In this document: positions 46,299 through 54,775 of the stretch, piece by piece
How positions within the stretch are numbered: the stretch's first letter is position 1
How the letters are laid out: the number at the start of each line of letters is the position of its first letter
Origin: an uncultured Duncaniella sp.
Lineage (GTDB): Bacteria; Bacteroidota; Bacteroidia; Bacteroidales; Muribaculaceae
Length of the DNA stretch: 64,000 nucleotides
NCBI RefSeq assembly: GCF_910577345.1
Contig: NZ_CAJTMT010000006.1
Span: 79,352-143,351, forward strand
Direction of reading: 5' to 3'
Made by a program: the position numbers and the translations under genes
The notes under the pieces: model-generated
Databases searched by the model: none
Told to the model about the DNA's origin: nothing
What the model saw: the letters and a program-made list of their open reading frames with translations, nothing else

Positions 46299-47072
46299 TC
46301 ATTTATCTGAAATCAGATTGCTGATGGCGGTGATTTGGTCGGCAGCGGTCTGGTCGGGACGTATCGGAACTATTGTGGCATACTGTTGAGCGAGCCAGTA
46401 TTCGTCGGTTGAAGGGTCGTCGGGTTGCTCGTTGTAGAGCTTTCCGGTCAGCCAGTAGAATGATTTTCCGTGAGGTGTGGCGTATGTCGCGTATTCTTCC
46501 GTCCAGTGGCTCTTTGCTGCGCGGACCACTTTCACGCCCTTCGGGGTACAACGGGCAGGGAAGTTCACGTTGAGGCAGATTCCTTCGGGGAGGCCCTGGC
46601 TGATGACCCGTGATGTGATTTCGGTCACGAACGGGGTCACCGGATCAAAATCCGCAGCCGGTGAGTGGCTGAGCAATGAATAGCCAATCGAGGGGATGCC
46701 GAGTGTGCATCCTTCCATCGTGGCTCCCATAGTTCCTGAATATATATTGTTGACGGCAGCGTTTGAGCCGTGGTTGATTCCGGAAAGAAGCAGGTCGGGC
46801 TTGCGGTCGAGCACTCCGAAAAGGGCAAGTTTCACGCAGTCCACCGGGGTTCCGCTTGTGGTGAACACCTTTGCTCCGTCGATGGACTCATGTTCGTTTA
46901 TATATAAAGGTGTATTGACAGAGATTGCCGACGATTTTCCTGATTGCGGGGCATCCGGAGCCACGACCACAACCTCTCCTAAATTTACGGCTATGCGGAC
47001 GAGGTGTTCGAGGCCTCTCGCGCCGAGTCCGTCATCGTTAGTTATCAATATCAGGGGGCGTTTCTGTTCCAT
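46299..47072 (-). CDS. surE: 5'/3'-nucleotidase SurE
   Basis: 257 residues. The metal-binding start is LITNDDGLGARGLEHL. Other SurE motifs are VVVAPDAPQSGKSSAISV, FTTSGTPVDCVKLAL, LLLSGINHGSNAAVNNIYSGTMGATMEG and the conserved CLNVNFPA. It dephosphorylates nucleoside 5'- and 3'-monophosphates and is linked to stationary-phase survival. Transcribed alone, leftward. A TAAATTTG box (complement of 47110-47117) is its likely -7 element. Confidence 0.95.
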   Translation of the reverse strand: MEQKRPLILITNDDGLGARGLEHLVRIAVNLGEVVVVAPDAPQSGKSSAISVNTPLYINEHESIDGAKVFTTSGTPVDCVKLALFGVLDRKPDLLLSGINHGSNAAVNNIYSGTMGATMEGCTLGIPSIGYSLLSHSPAADFDPVTPFVTEITSRVISQGLPEGICLNVNFPARCTPKGVKVVRAAKSHWTEEYATYATPHGKSFYWLTGKLYNEQPDDPSTDEYWLAQQYATIVPIRPDQTAADQITAISNLISDK

Positions 47073-47162
47073 AGATATATCGTTGGGGATTATGATGATT
47101 ATTTTCTCACAAATTTACTACAAATTGCCAACTAATTGTGTGGACAATTGTTAAATTTTTAG

Positions 47163-47170
47163 TACTTTTG
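47163..47170 (+). promoter_or_regulatory. -7 element upstream of the DUF4293 gene
   Basis: TACTTTTG at 47163-47170 matches TAnnTTTG about 64 bases before the ATG. No -33 TTG at the proper distance was found. Confidence 0.35.
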
Positions 47171-47233
47171 GCAAAAATAAGCCGTTTCAGGTGCTTAAAA
47201 AAGTGATATATCAATTCTAAAATTTAATAAGTT

Positions 47234-47668
47234 ATGCAAATCCAACGCATCCAGACTGTCTACATTTTCCTCGCCATGGTGGCGATGGCGATTTTCCTGA
47301 TTGTGCCTTACGGTGAGGTTGTCAATGTCGGTTCCGAGCCTGTAGTGGGCGAGAAACTCTACACAATGTATGAATACGGCTTGCTGATTCCGGCCGCTGC
47401 TACAGTGATTCTCCTCATAGTCGACATTTTCCTCTACCGCAATATGTCGCTTCAGAAAAGCGTCCTGACAATTTCTCTGCTTCTGACACTTTGCTGCATC
47501 GCCGTGGTCTGCTTCACGCTCTTCAAACAGGCCGGAGCCGAGGGTGTCGATGCCACTTTCTCCGTCTGGGACATCCTTCTGCCGATTGCTGTGGTTCTTG
47601 AAATCCTCGGTCTCGCAGCAATCAAGCGCGACATAAAGTTGCTCAATTCATATAACCGTCTCCGCTGA
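47234..47668 (+). CDS. DUF4293 integral membrane protein
   Basis: 144 residues with four hydrophobic helices (VYIFLAMVAMAIFLIV, YGLLIPAAATVILLIVDIFLY, SVLTISLLLTLCCIAVVCFTLF, ILLPIAVVLEILGLAAI). The MQIQRIQTVYIFLA start and KLLNSYNRLR end are the hallmark of the DUF4293 family restricted to Bacteroidetes. Inner membrane, function unknown. It stands alone between surE and the DUF6377 regulator. Confidence 0.85.
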   Translation: MQIQRIQTVYIFLAMVAMAIFLIVPYGEVVNVGSEPVVGEKLYTMYEYGLLIPAAATVILLIVDIFLYRNMSLQKSVLTISLLLTLCCIAVVCFTLFKQAGAEGVDATFSVWDILLPIAVVLEILGLAAIKRDIKLLNSYNRLR

Positions 47669-47921
47669 TTATCCTATTGGAAAAAACATATTGACTGTCC
47701 CCAATGAGGCGACAGTATTTGAAGATTTTCGTCCTTGCCGTTGGCCGGGACGTTTTTTAATGCTATATTTGTATATAATTTGCCTCGAACCTCACATTCT
47801 TCTCTGTTCTCACTTCTTTTTTTCACAATTAGTAACCCACACAATCCGGGCCATCTCCTAATTGCTTTCGATTGATTTTTTAGGGAATTGACCGGCTTAA
47901 TAGTAACATCTCTACATTCCG

Positions 47922-49493
47922 ATGAAAAATTTTATCTTCGGTTTATTTGTCTTATTATTCCTATATTATCCCCCTGTTGTTCATTCGGCAGCAGCTCCGT
48001 CGACTACTGACGATTATCTGGAGCTACTTGATAAGGAATTGACTCATAGGAGGGAGTATATAGCAGTGCGTCAGCATAAGGTCGATTCGGTTAAAAAGGT
48101 CATAAAAGCTGATTCAGTTGTCTCATCCAAGGACTATCTGACTCTTGGAGAGTTGTTGGGCCCACTTAATGCTGATTCTGCTATTGTCGCTTTTTCACTT
48201 GGCTATGAGGCTGCGATTGCCGACAATGACAGTGTCGGCGCACAGCGCTGTATGATTTCACGCATCACTGAGTTGCGCAAACTCAACTCTACGCCTGAAG
48301 CTGTGCGCGATATGATGGCGATTTCGCGTTTCGGCATCTATGATGAGAATAAGGAGATGTATTACAGGGCTTCGCGTGACATGTACTATACCATTGCCGA
48401 GATTTTCGAGGGGACAGCTATGTATGATAACTATATGCGCCCGGGTCTGGAATTTGCGCGCAAGTATCAGGCTTGTCTGGATCCGGAGTCGTATGCAGCC
48501 AAGCTGAATGTCGCCATGATTTACTACGCCCAGGGCAACGATGTGATGTTTCTGGCCACTCTGATGGACATAGCCAATGAGATTCCGGAGGAACATCCTC
48601 TCTATTCGATGGTCATGACAGCTATCGGTGGTCGATATGTGATTATCGGTAAACCTGAGGAAGGAATACCTTATCTTGCAAAAGCTGCCATCCAGGAGGT
48701 GCGCACAGGCGACCGTCAGGGCACAGCCCTTATCCGTCTCGGTACGGCGCTCTATGAACTGAATGATCTCGTCAGGGCTCACAATTATCTTGCGATAGCT
48801 CTCGAACAATCGGTTGCAGGTGGCGCGAAGACCAACAGCATGATGATTTCAAGTGCATTCATGCCTGTTTCGAATGAATTGCGCGGGCAGGAACAGACCC
48901 GCTTGTTGCTCCTGATAGGACTCGTCATAAGTCTTGGCATCGGCATAGTGCTGCTGTGGCGTCTCTACAGCGGGAAAAAACGTCGTGCGCTCGAACTTGA
49001 GAGAATCAAACAGCAACTGGCAGTGGCAAATATGTCGAAGGAGGCATATATCGCTGACTTTATGAATCTTTCATCGAGTTTCATGGAGGGACTTGAAGAG
49101 TTCAACCGTATATGCAAGCGGAAGATAACTGCAGGCCAGATTGACGATCTGCTCAACATGATAAAGAGCGGTAAGTTCATCGAGGAACAGCGCGGTAAGT
49201 TTGATGATATTTTTGATGACTCTTTCCTTGCTCTGTATCCTACTTTCATTGAGGATGTCAACAAACTCCTGCTGCCTGACAAGCAGATTGTCACTCCGGC
49301 AAAGAATGTCTTGTCGACTGAGCTCCGTGTGCTTGCGTTCACTCGCCTTGGCGTCGACGATACTGCCCGTGTGGCCCGTTTCCTCGGGGTGACTTTGAAC
49401 ACAATCTACACCTACCGCAACAAACTTCGCAACAAGGCTATTTCGCGCGAAACCTTTGATGCCGATGTGATGAAAATCGGCTTGATAGACTGA
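47922..49493 (+). CDS. membrane-anchored TPR regulator with C-terminal DUF6377/HTH region
   Basis: 523 residues. The signal peptide is MKNFIFGLFVLLFLYYPP. A helical TPR-like periplasmic region spans residues about 30-325 (GKPEEGIPYLAKAAIQEVR, LGTALYELNDLVRAHNYLAI). One transmembrane helix sits near 329-350 (LLLLIGLVISLGIGIVLLW), then a coiled coil (RALELERIKQQLAVANMSK). The cytoplasmic end matches DUF6377: YIADFMNLSSSFMEGLEEF, DDSFLALYPTFIEDVNKLL, and a LuxR-like helix-turn-helix TELRVLALxRLG-type stretch with VARFLGVTLNTIYTYRNKLR. It may sense an envelope signal and bind DNA directly. It lies just upstream of two candidate small RNAs. Confidence 0.8.
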   Translation: MKNFIFGLFVLLFLYYPPVVHSAAAPSTTDDYLELLDKELTHRREYIAVRQHKVDSVKKVIKADSVVSSKDYLTLGELLGPLNADSAIVAFSLGYEAAIADNDSVGAQRCMISRITELRKLNSTPEAVRDMMAISRFGIYDENKEMYYRASRDMYYTIAEIFEGTAMYDNYMRPGLEFARKYQACLDPESYAAKLNVAMIYYAQGNDVMFLATLMDIANEIPEEHPLYSMVMTAIGGRYVIIGKPEEGIPYLAKAAIQEVRTGDRQGTALIRLGTALYELNDLVRAHNYLAIALEQSVAGGAKTNSMMISSAFMPVSNELRGQEQTRLLLLIGLVISLGIGIVLLWRLYSGKKRRALELERIKQQLAVANMSKEAYIADFMNLSSSFMEGLEEFNRICKRKITAGQIDDLLNMIKSGKFIEEQRGKFDDIFDDSFLALYPTFIEDVNKLLLPDKQIVTPAKNVLSTELRVLAFTRLGVDDTARVARFLGVTLNTIYTYRNKLRNKAISRETFDADVMKIGLID

Positions 49494-49654
49494 TGCGTGG
49501 ACGGCTGTTTTTGCTGCCGTCAGAGGTTGTAGTGTAAATAATCAATTGGATTGAACTTATATTATGTGTGTGATGTGTTGTGTTTAATTTATTGTAGATG
49601 AGAGTATTATTGTGAAGAAAGTTTTTTGATGCCTTATATCGGCAGAATACCCTA

Positions 49655-49685
49655 TTGCATTGACATGAAAAAGCCTATATCTTTG
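49655..49685 (+). promoter_or_regulatory. promoter of the first small-RNA candidate
   Basis: TTG (49655-49657), 20 bases, TATCTTTG (49678-49685). A full match to the Bacteroidetes consensus with no protein gene behind it. Confidence 0.65.
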
Positions 49686-49691
49686 CGTTAT

Positions 49692-49861
49692 AATAATAAA
49701 CGACCAAAGTAATTTTCTGATAATAGAGATTATAGAATATAGGTAAGATTTAGATGTAATAGGTATAAAAGATTTGTTTTTCGTTAGATTTAGAAGAACT
49801 ATTTAAACTACGTTAGATTCTGTTGAGAGCAGTCCTCGTGAGGAAGACCGCTCTTTTTTTG
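49692..49861 (+). ncRNA. candidate small RNA 1
   Basis: A strong promoter and a terminator (stem AGAGCAGTC / GACCGCTCT with one mismatch, 49826-49854, then eight T) enclose about 170 bases with no usable ORF: the only ATG is followed at once by TAA. The body is AT-rich with TAGAT/TTAGATTT repeats. Its 3' part, TTTAAACTACGTT followed by a hairpin with CCTCGTGAGG in the loop, recurs in candidate 2. It fits a trans-acting sRNA or a 6S-like RNA, and the sequence alone does not decide. Confidence 0.5.
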
Positions 49862-50232
49862 TGCGTATATTTGCTCTTCGCCATTCCTGAGGTCATTTTT
49901 ACCACCGGCAGTTCCATGTCGGTTCCACTTATGATGTAGGCCTTGTTGAATGCGCTTGTTGGTCGGTCGCTTTCCGCTGTTCGATAGTTGTCGCGAAATT
50001 CTTCCGTTCGCCTCTTTGGCGGATGCTGTTGTTAACTTTAAAAGGTGATTTATGGGTATGGAATGTTATATAAATGTAGGATTTACACCATTTGCAGTAT
50101 TATATCACTGTTTATATTAATTGTTTCGGCTGTTGAAAATAATTTATTGATAATTAGTGGAATATCTGTTTTTAAATTGATATTTCATTTATAATATACG
50201 ATAAAGTACCCTCAACTGGCTTGCAAATGGGC
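49862..50232. other. spacer between the two small-RNA candidates
   Basis: The left part (49880-50030) is GC-richer and has an open minus-strand frame of about 63 codons without a start. It may be a gene relic, but no domain is recognisable. The rest is AT-rich with no feature seen. Confidence 0.3.
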
Positions 50233-50240
50233 TACCTTTG
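50233..50240 (+). promoter_or_regulatory. -7 element of the second small-RNA candidate
   Basis: TACCTTTG matches TAnnTTTG. The region 20 bases upstream has no TTG, so the promoter may be weak or activator-dependent. Confidence 0.4.
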
Positions 50241-50246
50241 CGATGT

Positions 50247-50380
50247 GTAAAATTTTAATCAGTTTTTGGATTGTGATAATCACGCATTTTAAGTGAAGAT
50301 TATTCGTTAATTATGCTAAGTGTTTAAACAACGTTTTTTAATCAAGGCCACCTCGTGAGAAGTGGCCTTGATTGTTTTTT
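50247..50380 (+). ncRNA. candidate small RNA 2, related to candidate 1
   Basis: About 134 bases from the -7 box to a strong terminator (AATCAAGGCCAC / GTGGCCTTGATT with loop CTCGTGAGAA, 50340-50373, then TGTTTTTTG). There is no ORF. TTTAAACAACGTT before the stem and CCTCGTGAG at its tip match candidate 1, while the stems differ in sequence, so the pair look like diverged copies. The same hairpin could also end the convergent EamA transporter transcript. Confidence 0.45.
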
Positions 50381-50418
50381 GCGGATGTCTATATGAAGTG
50401 TCACCCTCAATAGGTGCA

Positions 50419-51333
50419 TCACTTGTTCTCCTCTTTGACAGGAGCAGCCTTGCTTATGGTGACAAGGTAGACGCCGGAAAAGATGAGTGCGACAGCCATG
50501 ACTTTTACCGGGGTGAAGCGGTCAAGGCCGAGATAGACTCCGATGAGCGAGGCCACGATAGGTTGTACATAGTTATACATGCCCACCAGCGTTGGGCGGA
50601 GGTTTTTCTGGCCTATCATCGTGAGGATGTAGGCAAGGAAGGTTGCTATCACCACCACATATCCGACACCGGCGATTTCCGTCCGGGAGATTGCGTTCCA
50701 GTCGGTCGACAGCCATTCATTTATCGATATGGGCAGTGCCACCATCGCTGCGAAGGTGAACATCCATTTCATAAGCGTGAACACCGAATATTTCTTGATG
50801 AAATTTTTGTAGAAGGTAAGATACAGGGCGTAGCTAAGCTGGGCGGTCAGGACAAGGAGGTCGCCGAGCATGGGATTGTCGCCCTTCATGGCCGACTTTG
50901 CACCACCAAACACGAGCAGCAAAGCGCCTGCTGCACCGAGGGTGATGCCTCCGGCTTTCTTCCATGTGATAGGTTCTTTCAGAATCACGGCGGCGAGAAG
51001 CATCACCCATATAGGCATTGTTGTCGTGATAATGGATGCTTCGCCCGGCGAAGTGAAGCCGATACCTGAGATGTAGCTTCCCTGATTGAATACGATTCCG
51101 AGCATACCCGCTCCTGCCATCTTCAGCAAATCGCGGGCAGGCACATGCTCGCGTTTCGTGAATATCGACGCGATCCAGAAGAGTATGGCTGCGCCGAGGA
51201 TTCGGAAGTTGGTGAGGAGTATGGGTGAGATAACCCCTGCTGTAAGCACAATTTTTGCTATCGGTGCCATCATCCCCCAGGTTGTGTTTGCTCCGAGCAT
51301 TGCAAGATGGCCCTTAAGTTTGAAATCTTTCAT
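50419..51333 (-). CDS. EamA/DMT-family transporter
   Basis: 304 residues with ten hydrophobic helices in two five-helix EamA repeats. The first begins HLAMLGANTTWGMMAPIAK and ends TTTMPIWVMLLAAVILKEPITWKKAGGI (read in two pieces). The second ends NYVQPIVASLIGVYLGLDRFTPVK. These P-I-x-x-x-L and E-x-hinge patterns are typical of drug/metabolite exporters. Substrate not predictable. Its promoter is at 51396-51426. It is divergent from pgeF. Confidence 0.88.
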   Translation of the reverse strand: MKDFKLKGHLAMLGANTTWGMMAPIAKIVLTAGVISPILLTNFRILGAAILFWIASIFTKREHVPARDLLKMAGAGMLGIVFNQGSYISGIGFTSPGEASIITTTMPIWVMLLAAVILKEPITWKKAGGITLGAAGALLLVFGGAKSAMKGDNPMLGDLLVLTAQLSYALYLTFYKNFIKKYSVFTLMKWMFTFAAMVALPISINEWLSTDWNAISRTEIAGVGYVVVIATFLAYILTMIGQKNLRPTLVGMYNYVQPIVASLIGVYLGLDRFTPVKVMAVALIFSGVYLVTISKAAPVKEENK

Positions 51334-51395
51334 CTTTTTGAGCGGTTTATCCGTGAATTGGAGTTATATTTGCGTGAGTTTTGAAAAATTAGGCG

Positions 51396-51426
51396 CAAAA
51401 GTATAACAAAAGCTACATATAGCAAA
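51396..51426 (-). promoter_or_regulatory. promoter of the EamA transporter
   Basis: The minus strand reads TTTG (complement of 51423-51426), 19 bases, TACTTTTG (complement of 51396-51403). Confidence 0.6.
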
Positions 51427-51450
51427 ATCCCGACAGCAAAAACTGTATCT

Positions 51451-52251
51451 ATGGTATCCCCGCAAAGCAATTGCAATTTGCCTGAATGGCTTGAAGTGAT
51501 AGCCAACGAGCCGTCATATATCGTCGCCTGTACGACAAGAGGAGTTCTTGATGGCGCTCCATCGCCCTACGGCACCTTTAATATATGTCATTACACTGGC
51601 GATGACATGGACGGCGTCCGGAAGTGCAGAAGCCTCCTTGCGGATTGGCTTGGCGTATCTCCGGATCGTTTGATTGTCCCGCGACAGACACATTCGGTCG
51701 ATGTGGCCGTGGTCGATGAGCTTCCTGTAAAGCCGGAGGCGGTCGAGGGTGTGGACGGTGTGGCCACTATATTAAAAGATGTGGTGGTTGGGGTCTCGAC
51801 TGCCGATTGCGTCCCGGTGATACTTGTGGATGCGGAAGCCGGTGTCGCGGCGGCCATACATGCCGGATGGCGCGGAGCAGTCGGAGGCGTAGTGCAAAAT
51901 GGAATCCGGCGCATCAAGGAGCTTGGCGCGGACATGGCGCGGACACTTGCCTTCATCGGGCCGTCGATATGCGTCGACTGTTTTGAAGTGGGGGAGGAGG
52001 TGGCTGCCCGCTTTCCGGAAGAATGTGTGGTGCGCTATGCGGATGGCCGTCGACCGCATGTGGATTTGCCGGGCTATGTCTGGACTGTGCTCTGCGAGGC
52101 AGGATTGCGCAGGGCTAACGTGCGTCCGTTCGATAAAGCTTGCTGCACCCGCTGCCATCCCGACCGCTATTTCTCCGCGCGGAGCATAGGGGTGGAGTCG
52201 GGACGGAATTTCACTTTTGTCATGCTGAAACCGCAGGTAGTGAAGGATTGA
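51451..52251 (+). CDS. pgeF: peptidoglycan editing factor PgeF / purine nucleoside phosphorylase (YfiH, laccase-fold)
   Basis: 266 residues. DUF152/Cu-oxidase_4 fold: VPRQTHSVDVAVVD (first metal-site His), VGVSTADCVPVILVD (Cys), AAIHAGWRGAVGGVVQN (second His), IGPSICVDCFEVGEEV, and the C-terminal KACCTRCHPDRYFSARS. Homologues either cleave purine nucleosides or remove mis-incorporated serine from peptidoglycan precursors. The zinc-site residues are intact. Cytoplasmic. It is divergent from the transporter gene. Confidence 0.9.
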   Translation: MVSPQSNCNLPEWLEVIANEPSYIVACTTRGVLDGAPSPYGTFNICHYTGDDMDGVRKCRSLLADWLGVSPDRLIVPRQTHSVDVAVVDELPVKPEAVEGVDGVATILKDVVVGVSTADCVPVILVDAEAGVAAAIHAGWRGAVGGVVQNGIRRIKELGADMARTLAFIGPSICVDCFEVGEEVAARFPEECVVRYADGRRPHVDLPGYVWTVLCEAGLRRANVRPFDKACCTRCHPDRYFSARSIGVESGRNFTFVMLKPQVVKD

Positions 52252-52681
52252 CTCCGGTTAAATGCTTATTTAGAATGATTATAAATAATGAGGCTGTGCC
52301 CTGATGGTGGACAGATTGATTCATAATGCCGATTTTCAAGGGGATTAGCGCTTGGATATGGCGCCGAAACTAATTAATGAAATACTTGCGAAATTTAATT
52401 AAACAAGCCTATAACAAAGAGATTGGGAATTTAAGTTAAAGTATTACTTTAAGTATTGTAATATTCTTTTTGTAATAGTCTGAAACTCAAAGGCGTGTGA
52501 ATTGTTTATAACTTCCAAATAAAAAAGAGTTTGGTTTTGAAAAATGTTTTTTGGAAATTTGCAGTACCGAAACACAGTGTAGAAATACAATTACAGGCGG
52601 CATTTCAAGAACCCTTTTCGTGAAAATAGGTACGCGGACCGTCTAACTCTTGCTTAATTGAAGATTAGCTCCAACTGACCG
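52252..52681. other. dnaA upstream region, no origin seen
   Basis: 430 AT-rich bases. I searched by eye for TTATNCACA boxes on both strands and found only a weak TGTTTATAA at about 52503. There is no cluster, so there is no evidence for oriC here. No clear TAnnTTTG box was found either. Confidence 0.4.
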
Positions 52682-54070
52682 ATGCAGAACGAATATTCCC
52701 AAAAATGGGATAGATGTCTGGAGATTATCCGTGACATTGTCCCTTCCGAACAATTTGAATCGTGGTTTAGCCCGTTGACATTCCGACGGGTCGAAAACGA
52801 CGTATTGACTATTGATTGCCCTACTGAATTCTTTGCCGAGCAACTTGAAGAACGTTACATCAATGTGCTTGGCAAGACTTTGAAGCGCGTGTTCGGTGCG
52901 AATATCCGTCTTGTCTACAAGTTCCCGCTCGTAGCCAACGATCCCGGAACCCAGGTGGCTGTCGGCAGTGCTCATCCGAGTCAGGCTGTCAAGCCCCTCC
53001 CCGGAGCCACATCCAATCCATTCAAGGAGCAGATTGTCGAGGACATCGATTCTCAGCTCAATCCGGCCTACACGTTCGAGAACTTCTGCATCAGCCACAG
53101 CAACAAGGTTGCGCAGTCGATTGGTGAGGCCATCGCCAATGATCCCAAGCTCAAGACCTTCAACCCTCTCTTCGTGTTCGGTCCGTGTGGAGTGGGCAAG
53201 ACCCATCTTATTCAGGCCATCGGCATCCGCATCAAGGAGCGCAATCCTCGTGCGCGCGTACTTTATCTTACCGCGCGTCTCTTCGAGAGCCAGTATACCG
53301 CTGCCGTCCAGCGAGCCAAGGTCAATGAGTTCATCAACTTCTATCAGAGTATCGACACTCTTATCATGGACGATATTCAGGATCTCATCGGCAAGGAAAA
53401 GACCCAGAAGACATTCTATCATATCTTCAACCACCTCAAGCAGAACAACCGTCAGCTCATCATGTCGAGCGACTGTTGCCCTTCGCAGATGGAAGGTATG
53501 CAGGACCGCCTCCTCTCACGTTTCAAATCCGGCATGACCGCCCAGCTCGAACGTCCCGACATCGAGCTTCGCCGTGATGTCCTTTCGCAGAAGTCGCTCC
53601 GCGACGGCATTCAGCTTCCCAAGGATGTCATGGACTTCATTGTTTCCAACGTAACCCAGAGCATCCGCGAGATCGAGGGTGTTGTTGTTTCGCTCATGGC
53701 CCACGCCACTTGCCTCGGAGAAGAGATTACGGTTGACCTCGCACGTCGCGTCCTCTCGAACTCCGTGAAACTCAACAAGCGTGTGGTCAATTTCGAATCA
53801 ATCGCCCGCACCGTCAGCGAGTTCTACAACATTGACGTTGACCAGATTTTCACCAAGTCGCGTAAGCGCGAGGTGTCGGATGCACGCCAGATGGTGATGT
53901 ATCTTGCGAAGAAGCACACTAAGATGCCTCTCAAAGCAATCGGCACACGTCTCGGTCGCACCCACGCCACTGTGCTTTATGCCTGCCGCCTGATTGACGA
54001 GCGCATCCCCCTCGAAAAGAAACTCTACGACGACATTTCCAAGCTCGAAACAGAGCTGATGGCCGTTTGA
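52682..54070 (+). CDS. dnaA: chromosomal replication initiator DnaA
   Basis: 462 residues. Domain I is at 1-85 (KWDRCLEIIRDIVPSEQFESW). A short linker follows. The AAA+ domain runs from about 128 to 345: FVFGPCGVGKTHLIQAIG (Walker A, with GPCGVGKTH where many DnaA have GGxGLGKTH), TLIMDDIQDLIGKEKTQ (Walker B), DRLLSRFKSGMTAQLERPD (arginine box). Domain IV ends it with the DNA-binding signature KHTKMPLKAIGTRLGRTHAT. It melts the origin and recruits the helicase. It is not next to dnaN, and no DnaA-box cluster lies upstream. Confidence 0.95.
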   Translation: MQNEYSQKWDRCLEIIRDIVPSEQFESWFSPLTFRRVENDVLTIDCPTEFFAEQLEERYINVLGKTLKRVFGANIRLVYKFPLVANDPGTQVAVGSAHPSQAVKPLPGATSNPFKEQIVEDIDSQLNPAYTFENFCISHSNKVAQSIGEAIANDPKLKTFNPLFVFGPCGVGKTHLIQAIGIRIKERNPRARVLYLTARLFESQYTAAVQRAKVNEFINFYQSIDTLIMDDIQDLIGKEKTQKTFYHIFNHLKQNNRQLIMSSDCCPSQMEGMQDRLLSRFKSGMTAQLERPDIELRRDVLSQKSLRDGIQLPKDVMDFIVSNVTQSIREIEGVVVSLMAHATCLGEEITVDLARRVLSNSVKLNKRVVNFESIARTVSEFYNIDVDQIFTKSRKREVSDARQMVMYLAKKHTKMPLKAIGTRLGRTHATVLYACRLIDERIPLEKKLYDDISKLETELMAV

Positions 54071-54110
54071 TAGGTTCAACAGACAGGTTGTAGGACAATT
54101 ACAATACAAC

Positions 54111-54164
54111 AAAGGAAGCCTCATTGTCACTATCTGCGATAGTCGGATGAGGCTTCCTTTGTTA
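54111..54164. terminator. dnaA terminator, bidirectional
   Basis: AAAGGAAGCCTCAT (54111-54124) pairs with ATGAGGCTTCCTTT (54147-54160), with an inner ACTATC/GATAGT stem. It sits between the convergent dnaA and HSDR_N-domain genes. Confidence 0.7.
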
Positions 54165-54213
54165 TGGGTCCCTCACAAATACTTTGTGCAGGGCCTATAA
54201 CAGTCCTTTCTCT

Positions 54214-54693
54214 TTAAAGCTCGTCATATCGAGGGATTTCCCGTAGGAACGTGTAGCGCCGGTTGGCGGCGTCGAGACGGCAACAATAATGATGGAGGCC
54301 GTTGCTCACGGTGAGATACCTGACATTGAGTGCGAGGCTGTAGCGGGCAATCTGATCGAACACCTCCTGAGTCAGTGTGATGGACGGCGCTTTATATTCG
54401 ACAATCATCAGCGGCCTGCCTGCACGGTCATGGACCACGGTATCGCAGCGTTTCAGCGTCCCGTTGAGCTTTATGCCTATCTCGTTGCCCATCAGTGAGG
54501 ACGGGTAGGAGAGGTGGGTCTGCAGAAATGATGTGAAGTGCTGTCTCACCCATTCTTCAGGTGTCAGAAGCAGCCATTTGCGACGCAATGGGTCGTAGAC
54601 TTCATCGCCGCGTTGCGAATGGCGGAGTCTGACTTGTCCGGGCGGGAGATTCAGAGGGCAGATGGCATTGGCGCTGTCAGTTGTTGATGGCAT
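54214..54693 (-). CDS. stand-alone HSDR_N-type nuclease-fold protein
   Basis: 159 residues from MPSTTDSANAI. The frame extends to 54732, but a TAACTTTG box (complement of 54711-54718) lies inside the extension. It matches the restriction-enzyme R-protein N-terminal family (HSDR_N_2): YDPLRRKWLLLTPEEWVRQHF, then KRCDTVVHDRAGRPLMIVEYKAPS with a PD-(D/E)xK-like Asp, Glu and Lys. It has no helicase part. In Bacteroidales such a gene is often found beside holA, as here, so it is a conserved resident and not part of the restriction system 27 kb away. The biological role is unknown. Confidence 0.8.
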   Translation of the reverse strand: MPSTTDSANAICPLNLPPGQVRLRHSQRGDEVYDPLRRKWLLLTPEEWVRQHFTSFLQTHLSYPSSLMGNEIGIKLNGTLKRCDTVVHDRAGRPLMIVEYKAPSITLTQEVFDQIARYSLALNVRYLTVSNGLHHYCCRLDAANRRYTFLREIPRYDEL

Positions 54694-54775
54694 GGCTTTT
54701 GAATTTCCGACAAAGTTAGCAAAATCCGGCAAAATTGCGTAAATTTACGCTCTGAAACACCTATAATAATCCATC

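Noticed and set aside
49823..50020. Open minus-strand frame of about 63 codons between the small-RNA candidates
   Set aside because: No start codon until its last third and it crosses the terminator of candidate 1. No domain is recognisable.
52252..52681. Possible origin of replication upstream of dnaA
   Set aside because: Only one poor DnaA-box-like site. No cluster and no unwinding-element pattern beyond general AT richness.
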